Assembly (NCBI RefSeq): GCF_020295405.1
Contig: NZ_JADEYP010000008.1
Span: forward strand, 62,001 to 126,000
Direction of reading: 5' to 3'
Length of the DNA stretch: 64,000 nucleotides
Source of the DNA: Sphingobacterium bovistauri
Lineage (GTDB): Bacteria; Bacteroidota; Bacteroidia; Sphingobacteriales; Sphingobacteriaceae
The notes below the pieces were generated by a model. It was not told where the DNA came from, made no database searches, and saw nothing but the letters and a program-made list of their open reading frames with translations. The position numbers and the translations under genes were made by a program. Below are positions 37,456-49,825 of this stretch, one piece after another; the stretch's first letter is position 1, and every line of letters starts with the position of its first letter.

Positions 37456-39618
37456 ATGAAAAGAATATTCCTTGTTCTTTATCTTTCAATTTTAACATCA
37501 TTATCGTTTGGACAACAAGGTCCCACTTGGATTTGGTATCCAGGAGATTTTGAAGTTTGGTTGAGTAACGATATGCAAAATAGACGTACCGAAAGAGGAA
37601 CATATTTCCCTCCTTTCTGGAAAATGGATAGTCACTATGTATTAGTAGAATTTAATAAAGAATTTGATTTACCCAATGAGGAGCAAATTCAAATAAAGGC
37701 CGAAGGTATCTATAATGTAAAAGTGAATGGTAAAATGGTTTCGGGAATGCCCGATAAATTGATTTTGAAGAAGGGAAAACAAAAGGTAAATATTAAAGTA
37801 TATAATCAATCTACACCACCAGCACTATTTGTGTCAGGAAAAAATGTAAATACCGACAAAGATTGGTTTGTTACATATGAAGATAAAGAGTGGATAGATG
37901 AGACTGGAAAAGCATCAGACGCCTCTGGTACTACATATTCCAAAGTTGGGTATTGGAATTTTAATAGAATGGATCAAATTCCTTCACAATTTAAACTTCC
38001 AACACAATTGCAGAAAGCAGTTTATCAATCAAAATTAAATGATGGTGTACTAGTAGATTTTGGAAAAAATACTTTTGGTTTTTTGACACTGCATAATTTA
38101 ATTGGCAAAGGAAACATAAGTATCTATTATGGAGAGTCTAAAGAAGAAGCTTTAGATACAGCGAAGTGTGAAACATTAGATTATTTGAATATCATTCAGT
38201 CCAATAAAGTAGATAGCACGTTATTAAATTCTAAAGGTTTTCGTTATGCATTTATCAAGAATTCAGAGAATGTAAATTTCTCAGACGTTAGTATGCAGTA
38301 CGAGTATCTACCTGTTGAAGATAGAGGTACGTTCCGTAGTTCGGATGATGAACTGAACAAAATATGGGAAGTTTCAAAATATACTATGGAGCTCACTTCT
38401 AGAGAGTTTTATATAGATGGTATCAAACGAGATAGATGGATTTGGAGTGGTGATGCTTATCAATCCTATGCCATGAATTACTATTTAGGATTCGACTCTA
38501 ATACTGTTAAGCGTACTATTTTGGCTTTGCGTGGCAAAGAACCAACAGTAAGCCATATCAATACAATTATGGATTATACTTTCTATTGGTTTCTGAGTAT
38601 TTATGATTATTACCTATATACGGGAGATGATGAATTTATAGAGAATATTTATCCGCGAATGAAGTCTATGATGGAATTCTGTCTTAACCGAAGAAATCAT
38701 AATGGTTTTATGGAGGGATTAGCAGGGGATTGGGTTTTTATAGATTGGGCTGAAGGGTTGAGTAAAAAAGGTGAGGTGAGTTTTGAACAATTATTGTTTT
38801 GTAGAAGTTTAGAAACAATGGCATTGTGTGCAGAAATCTTGAATAAACCTGATGATAAATTATTGTATTCAAATATTTCAACTGACCTGAAAGACAAATT
38901 TTTTAAATCTTATTGGAATTCAGAGAAAAATGCCTTTGTACATAGCTTAGTAGATGGTAAACAAACAGATAATGTAACTAAGTATACAAACATGTTTGCC
39001 ATATTTTTTGATTATTTAAATGCTAATCAAAAAGATGGTATAAGGGATCATGTATTGCTAAACGATAAGGTTCAAAAGATTATGACTCCATATATGCGCT
39101 ATTATGAATTGGAAGCGCTATGTGTTGTTGGTGAGAAAGATTTTGTGATGAAAGAAATGAAGAATTATTGGGGAGCAATGTTAAAGCAAGGTGCTACGAC
39201 TTTTTGGGAAGAGTATAATCCTAGTAAATCCGGAAAAGACCATCTATCCATGTATGGAAGAGATTATGGCAAAAGCCTTTGTCACTCTTGGGGTGCTGGT
39301 CCTATATATCTTTTAGGGAAATATTTTCTTGGTGCTAAACCTACTTCAGCAGGCTATAAAACCTATGATATTGAGCCTTACCTTGCTAGTCAAGAGTGGA
39401 TGGAAGGGAAGATTCCTACTCCAAAGGGGGAGATTGATTTATTTGTTTCTAAAAACAAAATTAAAGTACAATCACCTATAGGATTGGGAACTTTACGCAT
39501 CAAAAGTAAAACTTTACCAAAGAGTAATCATGGGGCTTTTGTAAAGCAAGATGACCATACGTATTCACTAGAGTTAAAATCAGGAATTTCATATCAGATT
39601 GATTACAAATCATTATAA
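37456..39618 (+). CDS. GH78 alpha-L-rhamnosidase (short form)
   Basis: 720 residues with signal MKRIFLVLYLSILTSLSFGQ. An N-terminal beta region (WIWYPGDFEVWLSNDMQNRR, then a sugar-binding-like fold) leads to the GH78 concanavalin-like and (alpha/alpha)6 domains. The key motif is IDGIKRDRWIWSGDA beginning at Ile320, with Asp326 and Asp333 in the catalytic neighbourhood. The C-terminal SHSWGAGPIYLLGKYFLG is also typical. It is shorter than the GH78 at 5636 because it lacks the extra Fn3-like module, so the two may cleave different rhamnosyl linkages. It is the first gene of the run to 52141 and is probably co-transcribed with the LacZ-like GH2, 15 bases downstream. Confidence 0.85.
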   Translation: MKRIFLVLYLSILTSLSFGQQGPTWIWYPGDFEVWLSNDMQNRRTERGTYFPPFWKMDSHYVLVEFNKEFDLPNEEQIQIKAEGIYNVKVNGKMVSGMPDKLILKKGKQKVNIKVYNQSTPPALFVSGKNVNTDKDWFVTYEDKEWIDETGKASDASGTTYSKVGYWNFNRMDQIPSQFKLPTQLQKAVYQSKLNDGVLVDFGKNTFGFLTLHNLIGKGNISIYYGESKEEALDTAKCETLDYLNIIQSNKVDSTLLNSKGFRYAFIKNSENVNFSDVSMQYEYLPVEDRGTFRSSDDELNKIWEVSKYTMELTSREFYIDGIKRDRWIWSGDAYQSYAMNYYLGFDSNTVKRTILALRGKEPTVSHINTIMDYTFYWFLSIYDYYLYTGDDEFIENIYPRMKSMMEFCLNRRNHNGFMEGLAGDWVFIDWAEGLSKKGEVSFEQLLFCRSLETMALCAEILNKPDDKLLYSNISTDLKDKFFKSYWNSEKNAFVHSLVDGKQTDNVTKYTNMFAIFFDYLNANQKDGIRDHVLLNDKVQKIMTPYMRYYELEALCVVGEKDFVMKEMKNYWGAMLKQGATTFWEEYNPSKSGKDHLSMYGRDYGKSLCHSWGAGPIYLLGKYFLGAKPTSAGYKTYDIEPYLASQEWMEGKIPTPKGEIDLFVSKNKIKVQSPIGLGTLRIKSKTLPKSNHGAFVKQDDHTYSLELKSGISYQIDYKSL

Positions 39619-42912
<3,294 letters not shown>

Positions 42913-42937
42913 TATTAAATAGCAGATACTTTAGGAT

Positions 42938-45900
42938 ATGATAAATAGACTATATATTTTGGTTTGCATGCTATGTATATTAACTTCTGTCAATATACAA
43001 GCGCAGATAAGGAGTATTCCGAAATCAATTGTACCACTTTCCTCTGATTCCTATCAGAATGCTAAGCCATGGGTTGTATGGTATTTTATGCACGCAAGCT
43101 ATTCAAAAGAGGGGATTAAAGCTGATTTGGAGGCAATGGCTGCTAATAATATTGCTGGAGCATACTTTACTCCAATTAAAGATAAAACGGATCCTTTATT
43201 ATTTAGTCCTGCAACAAAAACGCTTACTCCGGAATGGTGGGATATGTTTCGATATATGGTTGAAGAAGCTAAAAAATTAAACATCCAAATTGCTATGTTT
43301 CCAAATGACGGTTTTGCAACAGCTGGTGGACCATGGATTAAACCAGAGCAATCTATGCAAAAAATTGTTTGGACTGATACGGTAATTTCATCAACAGATA
43401 AAGCAATAACACTAGAAATTCCACAAGCCAAAATAATTGAAAACTACTACAAAGATTTAAAAGTTGTCGCAATTCCATTAAAACGTGAATATCGACTGAG
43501 TACTACTGAAAAAGTAAAAGTAACATCTTCTTATAATCAAGATTTATCAAGAATTGCTGTAAAAGGCAATGAAACTATTTTTGCTTCATCAGAGCCAGGA
43601 TGGATTCAATACGAGTTTACTGAGATTTTCCCTTGTAATTCGTTAAAAATAGACTGGAAAGCATCTAATTACCAGGTTAATCGCTTTAAAATATTAGCGA
43701 GTAATGATGGGATTAATTTTGATGAAGTAGTCCAGTTAAAAGCACCGAGAACAGGATGGCTAGATTGGGACAATGGGGTGACTCACACTATTCCATTTAC
43801 TAAAGCTAAATTTTTCCGCTTTGTATATGATTCAGAGGGATCTGAGCCTGGAGCTGAAGATTTGGATGTCGCAAAATGGAAACCTTCAATAAAATTTACA
43901 GGAATTACATTATTCGAAGAGCCAAAAATTACAAATATTGAGGGTAAGAATGGCGAGATATGGAGGGTTTCTCCATATACTACACCAGATTATGTTGAAA
44001 AATCAAACATTATTAATAGCAACTTGGTCATTGACCTTACAGCATCATTAGATAATGATGGAATTTTGACGACCCAATTACCATTGGGTAATTGGAAAAT
44101 ATTGAGAATTGGACATACATCTACTGGGCATAAAAATGAAACAGCAGGTGCGGGTAAAGGGCTTGAAGCGGATAAATTGGACAGTCAAACAATGGCATAC
44201 CAATTTGAACAGTGGTATGGTCGTGCGAAAAAATCTGTACCTGATGACCTATCAAAGGATGTTCTCACGGTATACCATATCGATTCCTGGGAATGTGGAA
44301 GTCAGAATTGGACACGGTTGATGGAAGAGGAATTCAAGAAAAGAAGAAAGTATGATATTGATAAATATTGGCCAGTTTTAGCTGGATTAATAGTGAATAG
44401 TGTTGATGAATCTGAAGCTTTTTTATCAGACTATAGATTAACACTAGCTGAGTTATTGGATGAAAAATGTTTTGGAACGCTGAAGAAAAAGGCTGATGAA
44501 TATGCTGTAAAATTTACTGCAGAAACTACTGCACCAGTAATGGCTAGTGATGGATTGAGTCATTTTTCTTGGACGGATAATACAATGGGTGAGTTTTGGT
44601 ATCGAAGCCCATCCCATGATAAGCCAAATGATATTTTAGATGCTATTTCTGCCGGTCATATCTACGGAAAGAATATTCTAATGTCTGAAGCATTTACTCA
44701 AATTCGCATGCAGTGGGATGAACATCCTAGATTGTTAAAAACTCTTCAGGATAGAAATTATGCTATCGGAGTAAATAGTTTAGTTTATCATGTTTACACG
44801 CACAATCCTTGGTTGGACCGTAAACCAGGTATGACTTTAGATGGTGTAGGGATATTTTTTCAGAGAGACCAAACTTGGTGGAATCAAGGTAAAGAATGGG
44901 TTAATTATGCAATTCGTAATCAACAGTTATTACAACACGGAAAGCCAGTAAGGGATATAGCCGTTTTTATTGGAGAAGAAATTCCACGTCGATCAATTTT
45001 ACCTAATCGTCTTGTAAATGTAATACCGGGTTTATTAGGAGGGCATCGGGTTGCATTAGCCAATCGTATGTTAGCAAATAAGGGCATCCCAATGCAAAAG
45101 TTTGCTAATGTTAGCACCACAAAAAACATGTATAATCCTGAAGAATGGGTAGATCCACTTCAAGGATACGCATATGACTCTTTTAATCCTGATGTGCTTA
45201 TAAATAATACAAAAGTCGTCGATGGCAACATTGTTATGAGTGATCATATTACATACAAATTATTGGTTGTTCCATCGAATCATACACTTAACCATAGAGG
45301 AAATCATTATACTTTATCTACACTGAGAAAATTAGTCGATCTTATAGAGAATGGTGGTAATGTTTTATTTGAAGAACTTCCAAAAAATCCTCGAGGTATT
45401 TTATCAGCAAGAGATTCAGTAGAGTTTTTAGCTATTATCATTAAGTTGTCTTCTAATTTACAAACAAGGGTTGATGGTTCGAAAAGTTTACTTAGTAAAC
45501 AGTTAGGTAAAGGGAAGTTATTCGTAGGAACTGTGGATACAAAGGATCTATCATTTATAAATTTACATGAAGACGTTATTATTAATCATAAAAATAATAC
45601 CCAAATTTCATGGAATCATAGAACTTTCGAATCAGGTGAAATATATTTCCTAGCTAGTCAAGATAGTGTGAAGCATAATACAACGGTATCATTTCGTGAG
45701 TACAGGAGTAATGCATATATATACGATCCGCTTTCCGACGATTTATCAAGAGCTAAAGGAGAGATCTTAAACGGCCGATTTGTTCTTGATGTAGAATTTG
45801 ATGTTCACGGGTCATTTTATATCATCTTTAGTGATGAAGATATTAATGTGCCAAAATGGAAGACTCTTAAGGTAGAAAAAATAAAATCTAATTGGGAAAT

Positions 45901-46348
45901 GCAGATTCTTGGGATATCACATGCTGCTGTCAAAATGAAAACGCCTACTTTTTGGACCAATAGCAGTAATACAGAAATAAAATACCATTCGGGAGAAGGT
46001 ATATATACGGCAGACTTTCAGATAAATAAACCTAAGCATGATGAACGTGTACTGTTGCAGTTGAGTGAAGTAGAAAGTATGGCAGAAGTTTCAGTAAATG
46101 GTAATTATGCGGGTGTAATATGGGCCAATCCATTTCAATTGGATATTAGTAAACTACTTAACTCTGGAAAAAATAAGCTGGAGATCAAGGTCGTGAATAC
46201 ATGGGGAAATAGATTTTTGTATGAATCGGAGAACCCCAATGTAGAAAATAAAAAAATCAAGACTACAGCTCCGAATAAATTTTTAAAAGGATTACTCCCT
46301 TCGGGTCTAAATGGAGAGGTAAAATTAATATGGCAAACTAATAATTAA
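42938..46348 (+). CDS. GH106 alpha-L-rhamnosidase
   Basis: 1136 residues, signal ending near NIQAQ. The N-terminal part has the GH106 pattern: ARPWWYW-like KPWVVWYFMHASYSKEGIKADLEAMAANNIAGAYF (given here only as a pattern of WVVWYF and GAYFTPI), then IAMFPNDGFATAGGPW. Candidate catalytic acids are Glu452 in HIDSWECGSQNW and Glu584 in LMSEAFTQIR. A C-terminal GH2-like sugar-binding sandwich (VSVNGNYAGVIWANPFQLDIS) is usual for this family. GH106 members remove rhamnose from rhamnogalacturonan II or other rhamnosides. It has only 4 bases to the GH127 gene downstream. Confidence 0.9.
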   Translation: MINRLYILVCMLCILTSVNIQAQIRSIPKSIVPLSSDSYQNAKPWVVWYFMHASYSKEGIKADLEAMAANNIAGAYFTPIKDKTDPLLFSPATKTLTPEWWDMFRYMVEEAKKLNIQIAMFPNDGFATAGGPWIKPEQSMQKIVWTDTVISSTDKAITLEIPQAKIIENYYKDLKVVAIPLKREYRLSTTEKVKVTSSYNQDLSRIAVKGNETIFASSEPGWIQYEFTEIFPCNSLKIDWKASNYQVNRFKILASNDGINFDEVVQLKAPRTGWLDWDNGVTHTIPFTKAKFFRFVYDSEGSEPGAEDLDVAKWKPSIKFTGITLFEEPKITNIEGKNGEIWRVSPYTTPDYVEKSNIINSNLVIDLTASLDNDGILTTQLPLGNWKILRIGHTSTGHKNETAGAGKGLEADKLDSQTMAYQFEQWYGRAKKSVPDDLSKDVLTVYHIDSWECGSQNWTRLMEEEFKKRRKYDIDKYWPVLAGLIVNSVDESEAFLSDYRLTLAELLDEKCFGTLKKKADEYAVKFTAETTAPVMASDGLSHFSWTDNTMGEFWYRSPSHDKPNDILDAISAGHIYGKNILMSEAFTQIRMQWDEHPRLLKTLQDRNYAIGVNSLVYHVYTHNPWLDRKPGMTLDGVGIFFQRDQTWWNQGKEWVNYAIRNQQLLQHGKPVRDIAVFIGEEIPRRSILPNRLVNVIPGLLGGHRVALANRMLANKGIPMQKFANVSTTKNMYNPEEWVDPLQGYAYDSFNPDVLINNTKVVDGNIVMSDHITYKLLVVPSNHTLNHRGNHYTLSTLRKLVDLIENGGNVLFEELPKNPRGILSARDSVEFLAIIIKLSSNLQTRVDGSKSLLSKQLGKGKLFVGTVDTKDLSFINLHEDVIINHKNNTQISWNHRTFESGEIYFLASQDSVKHNTTVSFREYRSNAYIYDPLSDDLSRAKGEILNGRFVLDVEFDVHGSFYIIFSDEDINVPKWKTLKVEKIKSNWEMQILGISHAAVKMKTPTFWTNSSNTEIKYHSGEGIYTADFQINKPKHDERVLLQLSEVESMAEVSVNGNYAGVIWANPFQLDISKLLNSGKNKLEIKVVNTWGNRFLYESENPNVENKKIKTTAPNKFLKGLLPSGLNGEVKLIWQTNN

Positions 46349-46352
46349 TTAG

Positions 46353-48371
46353 ATGAAATCTTTAAAATATATATGTATTGGACTTTTCGTAAACTGTATA
46401 GCAACGGTTAATGCGCAAGAAAAGGCAATCACAAATACTTCTAACAGTCCATACGCAGTAAAAAGAGCTATTAATATAGGAGATGTGAAATGGACTAAAG
46501 GTTTTTGGGCAGATCGTACTAAAGTTTGTGTTGATCGTATGGTTCCAAGTCTTTGGGAAGTGTATACAAATGCAGAAATAAGTCATGCTTATCGCAATTT
46601 TGAAATCGCAGCCGGACATTTTGAAGGTGAACATAAAGGTCCATCATTTCATGATGGAGATTTTTATAAAACAATAGAAGCTGTAGTTTCTATTTATGCA
46701 CAAACAAAAGATCCTAAATTGTCCAAAATGCTTGATGAGGTCATTGCTGTAATTGCTAAATCACAACGCGCAGATGGTTATATTTATACAAAAGCAACGA
46801 TTGATCAAAAGAATGCAGGTCATAATATAGAATTTCAAGATAGATTAAGTTTTGAAGCTTACAATATAGGTCATTTAATGACAGCAGCTTGTATTCATTA
46901 CAGGATTACTGGTAAGCGAAATCTTTTAGATATTGCTATAAAAGCTGCTGATTACCTACACGGATTCTATAAAAAATCTAATCCTACACTTGCAAGAAAT
47001 GCAATTTGTCCATCTCACTATATGGGTGTCATTGAGCTGTATCGAACTGTAGAGGATAAGAAATACCTAGAGTTAGCAAAACATCTAATTGATATAAAGG
47101 GTGAAATTGAAGATGGAACAGATGATAACCAAGATCGAGTACCATTCCGTCAACAAAATAAAGCTATCGGTCATGCTGTTAGAGCTACGTATCTATATGC
47201 TGGGGTCGCGGACTTAAGTGCTGAAATACAGGATACTACTTTAACGAATAGATTGTACAATATCTGGGACGATATGACGGAAACAAAGATGTACATTACG
47301 GGGGGAGTCGGATCATTGTATGATGGGACATCTCCTGATGGAACATCTTATGATCCTAAGGATGTCCAAAAAATACATCAAGCCTTCGGAAGAGATTATC
47401 AATTACCAAACTTGACAGCTCATAATGAAACTTGTGCGAATATAGGTAATGTACTGTGGAATTGGCGAATGGCAAATCTAACTGGTGACGGTAAGTATAT
47501 TGATGTATTAGAATTGGCCCTATATAATAGTGTATTGTCTGGTGTGAGCCTTGATGGGGATAAGTATTTATATACTAATCCATTAAGTTATTCTACAGAT
47601 TTGCCTTTTCAACAAAGATGGTCAAAAAAACGTGTCCCGTATATCTCTTTATCCAACTGTTGTCCACCGAATACAGTACGTACAGTTGCCGAAATAAGTA
47701 ATTATTCATACAGCATTTCTGACAATCATATTTGGGTGAATTTATATGGAGGGAATGAATTGAATACCAAAGTAAATAATGAGGCAATCATAATTAAACA
47801 AACTACACAATACCCTTGGAATGGTAATATTGCATTTAAAGTTCAAGAGATTCCTTCATCATACAAATTGAAATTACGAATTCCAGGTTGGGCCGAAAAT
47901 ATAACGTTAAAAAAGAACGGTAAAAATATCGCGTACAAGGTAGACAGAGGATATGTGACATTAACTGAAGATTTGAAAAGGAATGACTTAATCGAAATGG
48001 AAATTCCTATGGAAGTGGCTTACATGGAATCTAATCCTCTAGTTGAGGAAACACGCAATCAAATCGCATTGAAACGTGGTCCTGTTATTTATTGTCTAGA
48101 AAATCAAGATATTGATAAGGATGTGAATTTATTTGATCTTAAATTTAAGATTTTGGACACATTTTCACCTGAAAAAGGAGAAATTATGGGACAGGAAATT
48201 ACCTTCTTAAAAGGTAAAGCTTATGTAGAACCCTCATTGTCTAAATGGACTTCTTTATACAGAAAAATATCCAATACGGATAAAGAAGAGGTCAATGTTC
48301 GTTTAGTTCCTTATTTTGCTTGGGGCAACCGCGAATTTGGAGATATGTCGGTTTGGTTACCATCTTTTTAA
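46353..48371 (+). CDS. GH127 beta-L-arabinofuranosidase-like enzyme
   Basis: 672 residues with a signal ending near TVNAQ. The (alpha/alpha)6 barrel has FHDGDFYKTIEAVVSIY and KSQRADGYIYT, followed by beta-sandwich domains. The zinc/catalytic set of GH127 is complete: Glu359 and Cys361 in HNETCAN, and Cys436-Cys437 in SNCCPPNT, where Cys436 corresponds to the thiolate nucleophile. The family hydrolyses beta-L-arabinofuranosides such as those of hydroxyproline-linked chains and rhamnogalacturonan II; some members act on 3-C-carboxy-lyxofuranose-like sugars. Here it fits removal of a beta-L-arabinose from a pectin side chain. It is co-directional and nearly gapless with GH106 and the acetylesterase. 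Confidence 0.92.
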   Translation: MKSLKYICIGLFVNCIATVNAQEKAITNTSNSPYAVKRAINIGDVKWTKGFWADRTKVCVDRMVPSLWEVYTNAEISHAYRNFEIAAGHFEGEHKGPSFHDGDFYKTIEAVVSIYAQTKDPKLSKMLDEVIAVIAKSQRADGYIYTKATIDQKNAGHNIEFQDRLSFEAYNIGHLMTAACIHYRITGKRNLLDIAIKAADYLHGFYKKSNPTLARNAICPSHYMGVIELYRTVEDKKYLELAKHLIDIKGEIEDGTDDNQDRVPFRQQNKAIGHAVRATYLYAGVADLSAEIQDTTLTNRLYNIWDDMTETKMYITGGVGSLYDGTSPDGTSYDPKDVQKIHQAFGRDYQLPNLTAHNETCANIGNVLWNWRMANLTGDGKYIDVLELALYNSVLSGVSLDGDKYLYTNPLSYSTDLPFQQRWSKKRVPYISLSNCCPPNTVRTVAEISNYSYSISDNHIWVNLYGGNELNTKVNNEAIIIKQTTQYPWNGNIAFKVQEIPSSYKLKLRIPGWAENITLKKNGKNIAYKVDRGYVTLTEDLKRNDLIEMEIPMEVAYMESNPLVEETRNQIALKRGPVIYCLENQDIDKDVNLFDLKFKILDTFSPEKGEIMGQEITFLKGKAYVEPSLSKWTSLYRKISNTDKEEVNVRLVPYFAWGNREFGDMSVWLPSF

Positions 48372-48382
48372 ATTAGATTGAT

Positions 48383-49804
48383 ATGGTAAGAATAGTATTC
48401 ACTTTCATTTTTCTACTAACAACTCAAATGCTATTTGCAAAACTGTCATTATCATCTCTATTTACGGATAATATGGTTTTGCAACAGCAAAAACAAGTTC
48501 CAATCTGGGGCTGGGCAAATAAAGGAGAAAAGGTGACAATTAAAACTTCGTGGGATAAAAAAACATATCGGACCAATGCTAGTACTTCTGGAAATTGGAA
48601 GATAGAACTCATTACACCCAAAGCAGGAGGACCTTATGCCATAGAAATATTAGCTGGTGACAAAATAGTTCTACAAAATGTATTAATAGGAGAGGTTTGG
48701 TTATGTAGTGGGCAGTCAAATATGGAAATGCCATTGAAAGGTTATCCTGGCCAACCTATTGAAGAAAGTACAGATGCTATTATAGAGTCAAAAAATAAAA
48801 ATATTCGTTTTTATACAGTTCCGAGAAATCCATCTTTGAAGCTGCAAGAAAACTCCAAGCCATCGGATTGGAAAATTTCAAATCCTGAAAATTCAGCAAA
48901 TTTTAGTGCTACAGCTTATTTTTTTGCAAAACGATTACATCAAATATTAGAGGTGCCAGTAGGTGTAATTTTATGTGCTTACGGAGGATCAAATATAGAG
49001 ACATGGATGCATCAAGAATGGCTAAAGGAAGTTTCTAATCTTGAAATACCATCTGAAGAGAATGGATTAAAGAACAAAAATAGAATTCCAACTATGCTAT
49101 TTAATGGTATGGTAAATCCAATTGTCGGTTTTGGATTAAAGGGGATATTGTGGTATCAAGGTGAATCTAACTATGAAATTGCAGAATCGTATGAAAGGCT
49201 CTTTACAGGTATGGTCCAATCCTATAGAAAACTGTGGAATGATGATCAACTTCCTTTCTATTACGCACAGATTGCTCCTTTTGATTATGCATCTCTACCT
49301 CCATATCATAAAGAAGATAAATTTAATTCTGCATTTATTCGCGATGCGCAGCGCAAATCTTTGGACACGTTGATGCATTCAGGTATGGTTGTCACATTAG
49401 ACATTGGTGAAGAAGAATGTATACATCCTTCAAAAAAAAGTGAAGTTGGAGACCGATTTGCAATGTTAGCCTTACAAAATTCATATTTTCTTAAGGGGAT
49501 TAATGGACAAAGCCCTATTTATGATAAATACGAAATACATGAAGCCCAAGCTATAGTTCATTTTAGAGAATGTCCATTAGGATTAACAAGTCACGGAAAA
49601 GAATTAAAGAATTTTGAAATTGCAGGTGAGGATAAATTGTTTTATCCAGCCAATGCAATTATTAAAGGAAAAGCTATTGTAGTGAGTTCTCCAAAGGTTA
49701 GTAAGCCTGCTGCGGTTCGTTATGGATTCAAAGATTTTGTAATCGGGGATCTATTTGGTGTAAATGGATTACCAGTTTCATCATTCAGAACAGATGATTG
49801 GTAA
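48383..49804 (+). CDS. SGNH-type sialate/carbohydrate O-acetylesterase
   Basis: 473 residues, signal ending near LFAK. It carries the SASA family blocks: CSGQSNMEMPL with the nucleophile Ser112, WYQGESNYE (Trp257 to Glu264) as the Gln/Gly/Asn block, and IHPSKKSEVGDR with His348. The N-terminal LFTDNMVLQQQKQVPIWGWA domain and C-terminal beta strands are usual. It probably removes acetyl groups from rhamnogalacturonan or another acetylated glycan. It is the short form of the family: the beta-sandwich domain often inserted into SASA proteins is absent here, while a domain of that type occurs inside the GH95 protein at 59432. Confidence 0.9.
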   Translation: MVRIVFTFIFLLTTQMLFAKLSLSSLFTDNMVLQQQKQVPIWGWANKGEKVTIKTSWDKKTYRTNASTSGNWKIELITPKAGGPYAIEILAGDKIVLQNVLIGEVWLCSGQSNMEMPLKGYPGQPIEESTDAIIESKNKNIRFYTVPRNPSLKLQENSKPSDWKISNPENSANFSATAYFFAKRLHQILEVPVGVILCAYGGSNIETWMHQEWLKEVSNLEIPSEENGLKNKNRIPTMLFNGMVNPIVGFGLKGILWYQGESNYEIAESYERLFTGMVQSYRKLWNDDQLPFYYAQIAPFDYASLPPYHKEDKFNSAFIRDAQRKSLDTLMHSGMVVTLDIGEEECIHPSKKSEVGDRFAMLALQNSYFLKGINGQSPIYDKYEIHEAQAIVHFRECPLGLTSHGKELKNFEIAGEDKLFYPANAIIKGKAIVVSSPKVSKPAAVRYGFKDFVIGDLFGVNGLPVSSFRTDDW

Positions 49805-49825
49805 TATAAAACAGATTTAAAAAGT